Source: Sipunculus nudus (Eukaryota > Annelida > Sipuncula > Golfingiida > Sipunculidae). From it: a DNA stretch of 64,000 bases. The notes under the pieces were generated by a model. It saw only the letters and a list, made by a program, of their open reading frames with translations. It made no database searches and was not told the DNA's origin. Numbering within the stretch: the stretch's first letter is position 1; the number at the start of each line of letters is the position of its first letter. The translations under genes were made by a program, and so were the position numbers. The DNA lies in assembly GCA_026874595.1 (NCBI GenBank), contig CM049314.1, positions 79,285,300 through 79,349,299 of the forward strand. Direction: 5' to 3'. Below are positions 10,777 through 24,100 of this stretch, piece after piece.

Positions 10777-13700
10777 TTGCACCATATTCGACAGAAATAG
10801 ATTACCTGAATGTCAAATAATACATTATTTCTTCAGAAAATAGTTGCAAAAAGCATTTATCAAGACACAGTTCCTTTGCTTACAGTTTGCTTACGCTTTG
10901 CTTATGCTTTGCTTACGATTAAATCACCACACAGTTTAAGCATTTTTCTATAAATATATACGAATATAACCCATAGGGACACAGACTGCTTCCATGGCTA
11001 TATAATTGCACCTGTCAGTGAAGGTGAGTCTAAAAATTAAGGGTAAAATCGTTTAAGCAAAATCAGAAATAGAAAATTCCGATACTTTATAAAAGTAACG
11101 TTGTGGATTTTAGTGACCCTTTTGCATATTTTACCTCAATTTTTCTACAGTTTTGCACCATATTAGACAGAAATAGATTCCCGGGAAGTAGAAAAATACA
11201 TTATTTCTTCAAGAAATAGTTGCAAAAAGGATTAATTAAGACACAGCTCATTTGCTTACAGTTTGCTTATGCTTTGCTTATGCTTTGCTTACGATGAAAA
11301 CACCACACAATTTAAGCATTATTCTACAAATACACACAAATATAACCCATGGGGACATAGACTGTTTACCTGGCTACAAAATAGTTCCTGTTAGTGATCA
11401 GGAATCTAAATATTAAGGGTAAAATTGTTCAATCAAATTCAGAAATAGAAAATTCTGAAACGTTATAAGAGTGACATTGTGGATTTCTGTGAACCTTTAG
11501 CATATTTTACCTCAATTTCTCTACAGTTTTGCACCGTTTTCATCAGAAATAGATTCCCGGGAAGTGGAATAATACATTATTTCTTCAGAAAATAATTGCA
11601 AAAGGATTGACCAAGGCACAGTTCCTTTGCCTACAGTTTGCTTATTCTTTGCTTATGCTTTGCTTACGATGAAAACACCACACAATTTAAGCATTTTAAT
11701 ATAAATGTATACAAATATGACTCATATGGACACAGACTGTTTACCTGGCAACAAAATGGTTACTGTTAGTGATCAGGAATCTAAATATTAAGGGTAAGAT
11801 TATTCAATGAAAACCACAATTATAAAAATCCGTTAATTTCTTAAAGTGACATTATGGATTTTTTTATCCTTTTGCATATTTTACCTCCATTTTTCTACAG
11901 TTTTGCACCATGTTCGACAGAAATAGATACCCGGGAAGAAGAGTAATTCATTATTTCTGAAGAAATAAGTTGCAAAAAGGATTTATGAAGACACAGTTCC
12001 TTTGCTTACAGTTTGTTTCCGCTTTGCTTATGCTTTGCTTACGATGAAAACACCACACAATTTAAGCATTTTTCTATAAATATATACGAATATGACCCAT
12101 AGGGACACAGATTGCTTCCCTGACTATATAATTGCACGTGTCAGTGAAGGTGAATCTAAAATTTAAGGGTTAAATCGTTTAAGCAAAATCAGAAATAGAA
12201 AATTCTGATACTTTATAAAAGTGACGTTGTGGATTTTTGTGACCCTTTTGAATATTTTAGCTCAATTTTTCTACAGTTTAACACAATATTCGACAGAACT
12301 ATATTACAGAAAAGTAGAATAATACATTATTTCTTTAGAAAATAGATGTAAAAAGGATTTATCAAGACACAGTACCTTTGCTTAGAGTTTGCTTACACTT
12401 TGCTTATGCTTTGCTTACGGTGAAAACACCTCAAAACTTACGCATTTTTCTATAAATATATACAAATATGACCCATAGGGACACAGACTGGTTCCCTTGC
12501 TATATAATTTCACCTGTCAGTGAAGGTGAATCTAAAAATTAAGGGAAAAATCGTTTAAGCAAAATCAGATATAGAAAATTCTGATACTTTAAAAAAGTAA
12601 CATTGTGGATTTTTGGTGACCCTTTTGCATATTTTACCTCAATTTTTCTACAGTTTTGCACCATGTTCGACAGAAATAGATACCCGGGAATAAGAGTAAT
12701 TCATTATTTCTTAAGAAATAAGTTGCAAAAAGGATTTATGAAGACACAGTTCCTTTGCTTACAGTTTGCTTATTCTTTGCTTATGCTTTGCTCACGATAA
12801 AACACCACACAATTTAAGCATTTTTCTACAAATACAAACAAATATGACCCAATGGGACACAACCTGTTTACCTGGCTACAGAATATTTCCTGTTAGTGAT
12901 CAGGAATCTAAATATTAAGGGTAAAATTGTTCAATCAAAACCACAATTATAAAAATCCGCTACTTTCTTAAAGTTACATTATGGATTTTTGTGATCCTTT
13001 TGCATATTTCATCTTAATTTTTCTACAGTTTTGCACCATATTCGACAGAAATAGGTTCCCTGAAAATCAAATAATACATTATTTCTTCTGAAAATAGTTG
13101 CAAAAAGGATTTATCAAGACACAGTTCCTTTGCTTACAGTTTGTTTACGCTTTGCTTATGCTTTGCTTACGATGAAAACACCACACAATTTAAGCATTTT
13201 TCTATAAATATATACGAATATGACCCATAGGGACACAGACTGTTTACCTGGCTACAAAATAGTTCCCGTTAGTGATCAGGAATCTAAATATTAAGGGCAA
13301 AATTGTTCAATCAAATTCAGAAATAGAAAATTCTGAAACGTTTTAGAGTGACATTGTGGATTTTTGTGAACCTTTAGCATATTTTACCTCAATTTTTCTA
13401 CAGTTTTGCACCGTTTTCGACAGAAATAGATTCCCGGGAAGTAGAATAATACATTATTTCTTCAGAAAATAGATGCAAAAAGGATTTATCAAGACACAGT
13501 TCTTTTGCTTACAGTTTGCTTATTCTTTGCTTATGCTTTGCTTACGATGAAAACACCACACAATTTAAGCATTTTTCTATAAATATATACGAATATAACC
13601 CATGGGGACACAGACTGTTTACCTGGCTACAAAATAGTTCCCGTTAGTGATCAGGAATCTAAATATTAAGGGCAAAATTGTTCAGTCAAATTCAGAAATA

Positions 13701-15984
13701 GAAAATTCTGAAACGTTATAAGAGTGACATTGTGGATTTTTGTGAACCTTTTGCATATTTTACCTCAATTTTTCTACAGTTTTGCACCGTTTTCGACAGA
13801 AATAGATTCCCTAGAAGTAGAATAATACATTCCTTTGCTTACAGTTTGTTTTCGCTTTGCTTATGCTTTGCTTACGATGAAAACACCACACAATTTAAGC
13901 ATTTCTCTATAAATATATACGAATATGACCCATAGGGACACAGACTGCTTCCCTGGCTATATAATTTCACCTGTCAGTGAAGGTGAATCTAAAAATTAAG
14001 GGTAAAATCGTTTAAGCAAAATCAGATATAGAAAATTCTGATACTTTAAAAAAGTAACATTGTGGATTTTGGTGACCCTTTTGCATATTTTACCTCAATT
14101 TTTCTACATTTTTGCACCATGTTCGACAGAAATAGATACCCGGGAAGAAGAGTAATTCATTATTTCTTAAGAAATAAGTTGCAAAAAGGATTTATGAAGA
14201 CAGTTCCTTTGCTTACAGTTTGCTTATTCTTTGCTTATGCTTTGCTCACTATGAAACACCACACAATTTAAGCATTTTTCTACAAATACAAACAAATATG
14301 ACCCAAAGGGACACAACCTGTTTACCTGGCTACAAAATATTTCCTGTTAGTGATCAGGAATCTAAATATTAAGGGTAAAATTGTTCAATCAAAACCACAA
14401 TTATAAAAATCCGCTACTTTCTTAAAGTTACATTATGGATTTTTGTGATAATTTTGCATATTTCGTCTTATTTTTTCTACAGTTTTGCACCATATTCGAC
14501 AGAAATAGGTTCCCTGAAAGTCAAATAATACATTATTTTTTCTTAAAATAGTTGCAAAAAGGATTTTTCAAGACACAGTTCCTTTGCTTACAGTTTGCTT
14601 ACGCTTTGCTTATGCTTTGCTTACGATGAAAACACCACACAATTTAAGCATTTTTCTATAAATATATACGAATATAACCAATGGGGACACAGACTGTTTA
14701 CCTGGCTACAAAATAGTTCCCGTTAGTGATCAGGAATCTAAATATTAAGGGCAAAATTGTTCAATCAAATTCAGAAATAGAAAATTCTGAAACGTTTTAG
14801 AGTGACATTGTGTATTTTTGTGAACCTTTAGCATATTTTTCCTCAATTTTTCTACAGTTTTGCACCGTTTTCGACAGAAATAGATTCCCGGGAAGTAGAA
14901 TAATACATTATTTCTTCAGAAAATAGATGCAAAAAGGATTTATCAAGACACAGTTCTTTTGCTTACAGTTTGCTTATTCTTTGCTTATGCTTTGCTTACG
15001 ATGAAAACACCACACAATTTAAGCATTTTTCCACAAATACACACAAATATGACCCATAAGGACACAGACTGTTTACCTGTCTATAAAAAAGTTCCTGTAA
15101 GTGATGAGGAATCTAAATATTATGGGTAAAATTGTTCAGTCAAAACCACAATTATAGAAATCCGCTACTTTCATAATGCGAAATTATGGATTTTTTTAAT
15201 CCTTTTGCATATTTTACCTCGTTTTTTCTACAGTTTTACAGCATATTCGACAGAACTATATTACAGGAAAGTAGAATAATATATTATTTCTTTAGAAAAT
15301 AGATGTAAAAAGGTTTATCAAGACACAGTTCCTTTGCCTACAGTTTGCTTACGCTTTGCTTATGCTTTCCTTACGGTGAAAACACCTCAAAACTGACGCA
15401 TTTTTCTATAAATATATATAAATATGACCCATAGGGACACAGACTGGTTCAGTAGCTATATAATTGCACCTGTCAGTGAAGGTGAATCTAAAAATTAAGG
15501 GTAAAATCGTTTAAGCAAGTCCTGATATAGAAAATTCTGATGCTTTAAAAAAGTAACATTGTGGATTTTGGTGACCCTTTTGCATATTTTACCTCAATTT
15601 TTCTACAGTTTTGCACCATGTTCGACAGAAATAGATACCCGGGAAGAAGAGTAATTCATTATTTCTGAAGAAATAAGTTGCAAAAATGATTTATGAAGAC
15701 ACAGTTCCTTTGCCTACAGTTTGCTTATTCTTTGCTTATGCTTTGCTTACGATGAAAACACCACACAATTTAAGCATTTTTCCACAAATACACACAAATA
15801 TGACCCATAGGGCACAGACTGTTTACCTGGCTAAAAAAAGTTCCTGTTAGTGATCAGGAATCTAAATATTAAGGGCAAAATTGTTCAATCAAAACCACAA
15901 TTATAAAAATCCGCTACTTTCATAAAGTCACATCAGGGATTTTTGTGATCCTTTTGCATATTTCATCTCAATTTTTCTACAGTT
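10777..15984. repeat. L-HOR complete unit c (14 monomers, 5,208 bp)
   Basis: Monomer starts are 10777, 11153, 11529, 11903, 12279, 12656, 13031, 13406, 13782 (330 bp), 14112, 14485, 14860, 15236 and 15611. The spacings sum to 5,208. Tail classes in order are B, A1, A2, B, B, A2, A1, A1, B, A2, A1, A2, B, A2. It is followed directly by an almost identical unit. One length difference is visible: a 7-T run in the M3 tail near 11,867 is 8 T in the next copy, so later monomers are offset by 5,209. Shared diagnostic changes include tgtgtattttt in the M11 tail (about 14,810) and ctacattttt before M10. Confidence 0.92.
13782..14111. repeat. 330-bp short monomer M9, fixed in every L-HOR copy
   Basis: Relative to a 376-bp monomer, 46 bp are absent between aatacatt and cctttgcttacag. 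The region containing the A/T-rich dyad and gatttatcaagacacag is missing. Two shared T bases at the junction are consistent with a small out-of-register deletion. The same junction is found in the monomers starting at 3379, 10074, 18991, 24200, 25281, 30488 and 39050. A single founding deletion was therefore spread by HOR amplification. It is a good marker for L-HOR units and never appears in right-type blocks. Confidence 0.93.
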
Positions 15985-18900
15985 TTGCACCATATTCGAC
16001 AGAAATAGATTACCTGAATGTCAAATAATACATGATTTCTTCAGAAAATAGTTGCAAAAAGCATTTATCAAGACACAGTTTCTTTGCTTACAGTTTGCTT
16101 ACGCTTTGCTTATGCTTTGCTTACGATTAAAACACCACACAGTTTAAGCATTTTTCTATAAATATATACGAATATAACCCATAGGGACACAGACTACTTC
16201 CATGGCTATATAATTGCACCTGTCAGTGAAGGTGAATCTAAAAATTAAGGGTAAAATCGTTTAAGCAAAATCAGAAATAGAAAATTCCGATACTTTATAA
16301 AAGTAACGTTGTGGATTTTAGTGACCCTTTTGCATATTTTACCTCAATTTTTCTACAGTTTTGCACCATATTAGACAGAAATAGATTCCCGGGAAGTAGA
16401 AAAATACATTATTTCTTCAAGAAATAGTTGCAAAAAGGATTAATTAAGACACAGCTCATTTGCTTACAGTTTGCTTATGCTTTGCTTATGCTTTGCTTAC
16501 GATGAAAACACCACACAATTTAAGCATTATTCTACAAATACACACAAATATAACCCATGGGGACATAGACTGTTTACCTGGCTACAAAATAGTTCCTGTT
16601 AGTGATCAGGAATCTAAATATTAAGGGTAAAATTGTTCAATCAAATTCAGAAATAGAAAATTCTGAAACGTTATAAGAGTGACATTGTGGATTTCTGTGA
16701 ACCTTTAGCATATTTTACCTCAATTTCTCTACAGTTTTGCACCGTTTTCATCAGAAATAGATTCCCGGGAAGTGGAATAATACATTATTTCTTCAGAAAA
16801 TAATTGCAAAAGGATTGACCAAGGCACAGTTCCTTTGCCTACAGTTTGCTTATTCTTTGCTTATGCTTTGCTTACGATGAAAACACCACACAATTTAAGC
16901 ATTTTAATATAAATGTATACAAATATGACTCATATGGACACAGACTGTTTACCTGGCAACAAAATGGTTACTGTTAGTGATCAGGAATCTAAATATTAAG
17001 GGTAAGATTATTCAATGAAAACCACAATTATAAAAATCCGTTAATTTCTTAAAGTGACATTATGGATTTTTTTTATCCTTTTGCATATTTTACCTCCATT
17101 TTTCTACAGTTTTGCACCATGTTCGACAGAAATAGATACCCGGGAAGAAGAGTAATTCATTATTTCTGAAGAAATAAGTTGCAAAAAGGATTTATGAAGA
17201 CACAGTTCCTTTGCTTACAGTTTGTTTCCGCTTTGCTTATGCTTTGCTTACGATGAAAACACCACACAATTTAAGCATTTTTCTATAAATATATACGAAT
17301 ATGACCCATAGGGACACAGATTGCTTCCCTGACTATATAATTGCACGTGTCAGTGAAGGTGAATCTAAAATTTAAGGGTTAAATCGTTTAAGCAAAATCA
17401 GAAATAGAAAATTCTGATACTTTATAAAAGTGACGTTGTGGATTTTTGTGACCCTTTTGAATATTTTAGCTCAATTTTTCTACAGTTTAACACAATATTC
17501 GACAGAACTATATTACAGAAAAGTAGAATAATACATTATTTCTTTAGAAAATAGATGTAAAAAGGATTTATCAAGACACAGTACCTTTGCTTAGAGTTTG
17601 CTTACACTTTGCTTATGCTTTGCTTACGGTGAAAACACCTCAAAACTTACGCATTTTTCTATAAATATATACAAATATGACCCATAGGGACACAGACTGG
17701 TTCCCTTGCTATATAATTTCACCTGTCAGTGAAGGTGAATCTAAAAATTAAGGGAAAAATCGTTTAAGCAAAATCAGATATAGAAAATTCTGATACTTTA
17801 AAAAAGTAACATTGTGGATTTTTGGTGACCCTTTTGCATATTTTACCTCAATTTTTCTACAGTTTTGCACCATGTTCGACAGAAATAGATACCCGGGAAT
17901 AAGAGTAATTCATTATTTCTTAAGAAATAAGTTGCAAAAAGGATTTATGAAGACACAGTTCCTTTGCTTACAGTTTGCTTATTCTTTGCTTATGCTTTGC
18001 TCACGATAAAACACCACACAATTTAAGCATTTTTCTACAAATACAAACAAATATGACCCAATGGGACACAACCTGTTTACCTGGCTACAGAATATTTCCT
18101 GTTAGTGATCAGGAATCTAAATATTAAGGGTAAAATTGTTCAATCAAAACCACAATTATAAAAATCCGCTACTTTCTTAAAGTTACATTATGGATTTTTG
18201 TGATCCTTTTGCATATTTCATCTTAATTTTTCTACAGTTTTGCACCATATTCGACAGAAATAGGTTCCCTGAAAATCAAATAATACATTATTTCTTCTGA
18301 AAATAGTTGCAAAAAGGATTTATCAAGACACAGTTCCTTTGCTTACAGTTTGTTTACGCTTTGCTTATGCTTTGCTTACGATGAAAACACCACACAATTT
18401 AAGCATTTTTCTATAAATATATACGAATATGACCCATAGGGACACAGACTGTTTACCTGGCTACAAAATAGTTCCCGTTAGTGATCAGGAATCTAAATAT
18501 TAAGGGCAAAATTGTTCAATCAAATTCAGAAATAGAAAATTCTGAAACGTTTTAGAGTGACATTGTGGATTTTTGTGAACCTTTAGCATATTTTACCTCA
18601 ATTTTTCTACAGTTTTGCACCGTTTTCGACAGAAATAGATTCCCGGGAAGTAGAATAATACATTATTTCTTCAGAAAATAGATGCAAAAAGGATTTATCA
18701 AGACACAGTTCTTTTGCTTACAGTTTGCTTATTCTTTGCTTATGCTTTGCTTACGATGAAAACACCACACAATTTAAGCATTTTTCTATAAATATATACG
18801 AATATAACCCATGGGGACACAGACTGTTTACCTGGCTACAAAATAGTTCCCGTTAGTGATCAGGAATCTAAATATTAAGGGCAAAATTGTTCAGTCAAAT

Positions 18901-21193
18901 TCAGAAATAGAAAATTCTGAAACGTTATAAGAGTGACATTGTGGATTTTTGTGAACCTTTTGCATATTTTACCTCAATTTTTCTACAGTTTTGCACCGTT
19001 TTCGACAGAAATAGATTCCCTAGAAGTAGAATAATACATTCCTTTGCTTACAGTTTGTTTTCGCTTTGCTTATGCTTTGCTTACGATGAAAACACCACAC
19101 AATTTAAGCATTTCTCTATAAATATATACGAATATGACCCATAGGGACACAGACTGCTTCCCTGGCTATATAATTTCACCTGTCAGTGAAGGTGAATCTA
19201 AAAATTAAGGGTAAAATCGTTTAAGCAAAATCAGATATAGAAAATTCTGATACTTTAAAAAAGTAACATTGTGGATTTTGGTGACCCTTTTGCATATTTT
19301 ACCTCAATTTTTCTACATTTTTGCACCATGTTCGACAGAAATAGATACCCGGGAAGAAGAGTAATTCATTATTTCTTAAGAAATAAGTTGCAAAAAGGAT
19401 TTATGAAGACAGTTCCTTTGCTTACAGTTTGCTTATTCTTTGCTTATGCTTTGCTCACTATGAAACACCACACAATTTAAGCATTTTTCTACAAATACAA
19501 ACAAATATGACCCAAAGGGACACAACCTGTTTACCTGGCTACAAAATATTTCCTGTTAGTGATCAGGAATCTAAATATTAAGGGTAAAATTGTTCAATCA
19601 AAACCACAATTATAAAAATCCGCTACTTTCTTAAAGTTACATTATGGATTTTTGTGATAATTTTGCATATTTCGTCTTATTTTTTCTACAGTTTTGCACC
19701 ATATTCGACAGAAATAGGTTCCCTGAAAGTCAAATAATACATTATTTTTTCTTAAAATAGTTGCAAAAAGGATTTTTCAAGACACAGTTCCTTTGCTTAC
19801 AGTTTGCTTACGCTTTGCTTATGCTTTGCTTACGATGAAAACACCACACAATTTAAGCATTTTTCTATAAATATATACGAATATAACCAATGGGGACACA
19901 GACTGTTTACCTGGCTACAAAATAGTTCCCGTTAGTGATCAGGAATCTAAATATTAAGGGCAAAATTGTTCAATCAAATTCAGAAATAGAAAATTCTGAA
20001 ACGTTTTAGAGTGACATTGTGTATTTTTGTGAACCTTTAGCATATTTTTCCTCAATTTTTCTACAGTTTTGCACCGTTTTCGACAGAAATAGATTCCCGG
20101 GAAGTAGAATAATACATTATTTCTTCAGAAAATAGATGCAAAAAGGATTTATCAAGACACAGTTCTTTTGCTTACAGTTTGCTTATTCTTTGCTTATGCT
20201 TTGCTTACGATGAAAACACCACACAATTTAAGCATTTTTCCACAAATACACACAAATATGACCCATAAGGACACAGACTGTTTACCTGTCTATAAAAAAG
20301 TTCCTGTAAGTGATGAGGAATCTAAATATTATGGGTAAAATTGTTCAGTCAAAACCACAATTATAGAAATCCGCTACTTTCATAATGCGAAATTATGGAT
20401 TTTTTTAATCCTTTTGCATATTTTACCTCGTTTTTTCTACAGTTTTACAGCATATTCGACAGAACTATATTACAGGAAAGTAGAATAATATATTATTTCT
20501 TTAGAAAATAGATGTAAAAAGGTTTATCAAGACACAGTTCCTTTGCCTACAGTTTGCTTACGCTTTGCTTATGCTTTCCTTACGGTGAAAACACCTCAAA
20601 ACTGACGCATTTTTCTATAAATATATATAAATATGACCCATAGGGACACAGACTGGTTCAGTAGCTATATAATTGCACCTGTCAGTGAAGGTGAATCTAA
20701 AAATTAAGGGTAAAATCGTTTAAGCAAGTCCTGATATAGAAAATTCTGATGCTTTAAAAAAGTAACATTGTGGATTTTGGTGACCCTTTTGCATATTTTA
20801 CCTCAATTTTTCTACAGTTTTGCACCATGTTCGACAGAAATAGATACCCGGGAAGAAGAGTAATTCATTATTTCTGAAGAAATAAGTTGCAAAAATGATT
20901 TATGAAGACACAGTTCCTTTGCCTACAGTTTGCTTATTCTTTGCTTATGCTTTGCTTACGATGAAAACACCACACAATTTAAGCATTTTTCCACAAATAC
21001 ACACAAATATGACCCATAGGGCACAGACTGTTTACCTGGCTAAAAAAAGTTCCTGTTAGTGATCAGGAATCTAAATATTAAGGGCAAAATTGTTCAATCA
21101 AAACCACAATTATAAAAATCCGCTACTTTCATAAAGTCACATCAGGGATTTTTGTGATCCTTTTGCATATTTCATCTCAATTTTTCTACAGTT
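15985..21193. repeat. L-HOR complete unit d (14 monomers, 5,209 bp)
   Basis: Starts are 15985, 16361, 16737, 17112, 17488, 17865, 18240, 18615, 18991 (330 bp), 19321, 19694, 20069, 20445 and 20820. Each equals the previous unit plus 5,208 (M1-M3) or 5,209 (M4 onward). By eye the two units differ at only a handful of bases. One is aaatcaccac at 10,921 against aaaacaccac here. Another is cattattt near 10,825 against catgattt here. The high identity over more than 5 kb implies very recent duplication or ongoing homogenisation. Confidence 0.92.
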
Positions 21194-24100
21194 TTGCACC
21201 ATATTCGACAGAAATAGATTACCTGAATGTCAAATAATACATGATTTCTTCAGAAAATAGTTGCAAAAAGCATTTATCAAGACACAGTTTCTTTGCTTAC
21301 AGTTTGCTTACGCTTTGCTTATGCTTTGCTTACGATTAAAACACCACACAGTTTAAGCATTTTTCTATAAATATATACGAATATAACCCATAGGGACACA
21401 GACTACTTCCATGGCTATATAATTGCACCTGTCAGTGAAGGTGAATCTAAAAATTAAGGGTAAAATCGTTTAAGCAAAATCAGAAATAGAAAATTCCGAT
21501 ACTTTATAAAAGTAACGTTGTGGATTTTAGTGACCCTTTTGCATATTTTACCTCAATTTTTCTACAGTTTTGCACCATATTAGACAGAAATAGATTCCCG
21601 GGAAGTAGAAAAATACATTATTTCTTCAAGAAATAGTTGCAAAAAGGATTAATTAAGACACAGCTCATTTGCTTACAGTTTGCTTATGCTTTGCTTATGC
21701 TTTGCTTACGATGAAAACACCACACAATTTAAGCATTATTCTACAAATACACACAAATATAACCCATGGGGACATAGACTGTTTACCTGGCTACAAAATA
21801 GTTCCTGTTAGTGATCAGGAATCTAAATATTAAGGGTAAAATTGTTCAATCAAATTCAGAAATAGAAAATTCTGAAACGTTATAAGAGTGACATTGTGGA
21901 TTTCTGTGAACCTTTAGCATATTTTACCTCAATTTCTCTACAGTTTTGCACCGTTTTCATCAGAAATAGATTCCCGGGAAGTGGAATAATACATTATTTC
22001 TTCAGAAAATAATTGCAAAAGGATTGACCAAGGCACAGTTCCTTTGCCTACAGTTTGCTTATTCTTTGCTTATGCTTTGCTTACGATGAAAACACCACAC
22101 AATTTAAGCATTTTAATATAAATGTATACAAATATGACTCATATGGACACAGACTGTTTACCTGGCAACAAAATGGTTACTGTTAGTGATCAGGAATCTA
22201 AATATTAAGGGTAAGATTATTCAATGAAAACCACAATTATAAAAATCCGTTAATTTCTTAAAGTGACATTATGGATTTTTTTTATCCTTTTGCATATTTT
22301 ACCTCCATTTTTCTACAGTTTTGCACCATGTTCGACAGAAATAGATACCCGGGAAGAAGAGTAATTCATTATTTCTGAAGAAATAAGTTGCAAAAAGGAT
22401 TTATGAAGACACAGTTCCTTTGCTTACAGTTTGTTTCCGCTTTGCTTATGCTTTGCTTACGATGAAAACACCACACAATTTAAGCATTTTTCTATAAATA
22501 TATACGAATATGACCCATAGGGACACAGATTGCTTCCCTGACTATATAATTGCACGTGTCAGTGAAGGTGAATCTAAAATTTAAGGGTTAAATCGTTTAA
22601 GCAAAATCAGAAATAGAAAATTCTGATACTTTATAAAAGTGACGTTGTGGATTTTTGTGACCCTTTTGAATATTTTAGCTCAATTTTTCTACAGTTTAAC
22701 ACAATATTCGACAGAACTATATTACAGAAAAGTAGAATAATACATTATTTCTTTAGAAAATAGATGTAAAAAGGATTTATCAAGACACAGTACCTTTGCT
22801 TAGAGTTTGCTTACACTTTGCTTATGCTTTGCTTACGGTGAAAACACCTCAAAACTTACGCATTTTTCTATAAATATATACAAATATGACCCATAGGGAC
22901 ACAGACTGGTTCCCTTGCTATATAATTTCACCTGTCAGTGAAGGTGAATCTAAAAATTAAGGGAAAAATCGTTTAAGCAAAATCAGATATAGAAAATTCT
23001 GATACTTTAAAAAAGTAACATTGTGGATTTTTGGTGACCCTTTTGCATATTTTACCTCAATTTTTCTACAGTTTTGCACCATGTTCGACAGAAATAGATA
23101 CCCGGGAATAAGAGTAATTCATTATTTCTTAAGAAATAAGTTGCAAAAAGGATTTATGAAGACACAGTTCCTTTGCTTACAGTTTGCTTATTCTTTGCTT
23201 ATGCTTTGCTCACGATAAAACACCACACAATTTAAGCATTTTTCTACAAATACAAACAAATATGACCCAATGGGACACAACCTGTTTACCTGGCTACAGA
23301 ATATTTCCTGTTAGTGATCAGGAATCTAAATATTAAGGGTAAAATTGTTCAATCAAAACCACAATTATAAAAATCCGCTACTTTCTTAAAGTTACATTAT
23401 GGATTTTTGTGATCCTTTTGCATATTTCATCTTAATTTTTCTACAGTTTTGCACCATATTCGACAGAAATATGTTCCCTGAAAATCAAATAATACATTAT
23501 TTCTTCTGAAAATAGTTGCAAAAAGGATTTATCAAGACACAGTTCCTTTGCTTACAGTTTGTTTACGCTTTGCTTATGCTTTGCTTACGATGAAAACACC
23601 ACACAATTTAAGCATTTTTCTATAAATATATACGAATATGACCCATAGGGACACAGACTGTTTACCTGGCTACAAAATAGTTCCCGTTAGTGATCAGGAA
23701 TCTAAATATTAAGGGCAAAATTGTTCAATCAAATTCAGAAATAGAAAATTCTGAAACGTTTTAGAGTGACATTGTGGATTTTTGTGAACCTTTAGCATAT
23801 TTTACCTCAATTTTTCTACAGTTTTGCACCGTTTTCGACAGAAATAGATTCCCGGGAAGTAGAATAATACATTATTTCTTCAGAAAATAGATGCAAAAAG
23901 GATTTATCAAGACACAGTTCTTTTGCTTACAGTTTGCTTATTCTTTGCTTATGCTTTGCTTACGATGAAAACACCACACAATTTAAGCATTTTTCTATAA
24001 ATATATACGAATATAACCCATGGGGACACAGACTGTTTACCTGGCTACAAAATAGTTCCCGTTAGTGATCAGGAATCTAAATATTAAGGGCAAAATTGTT

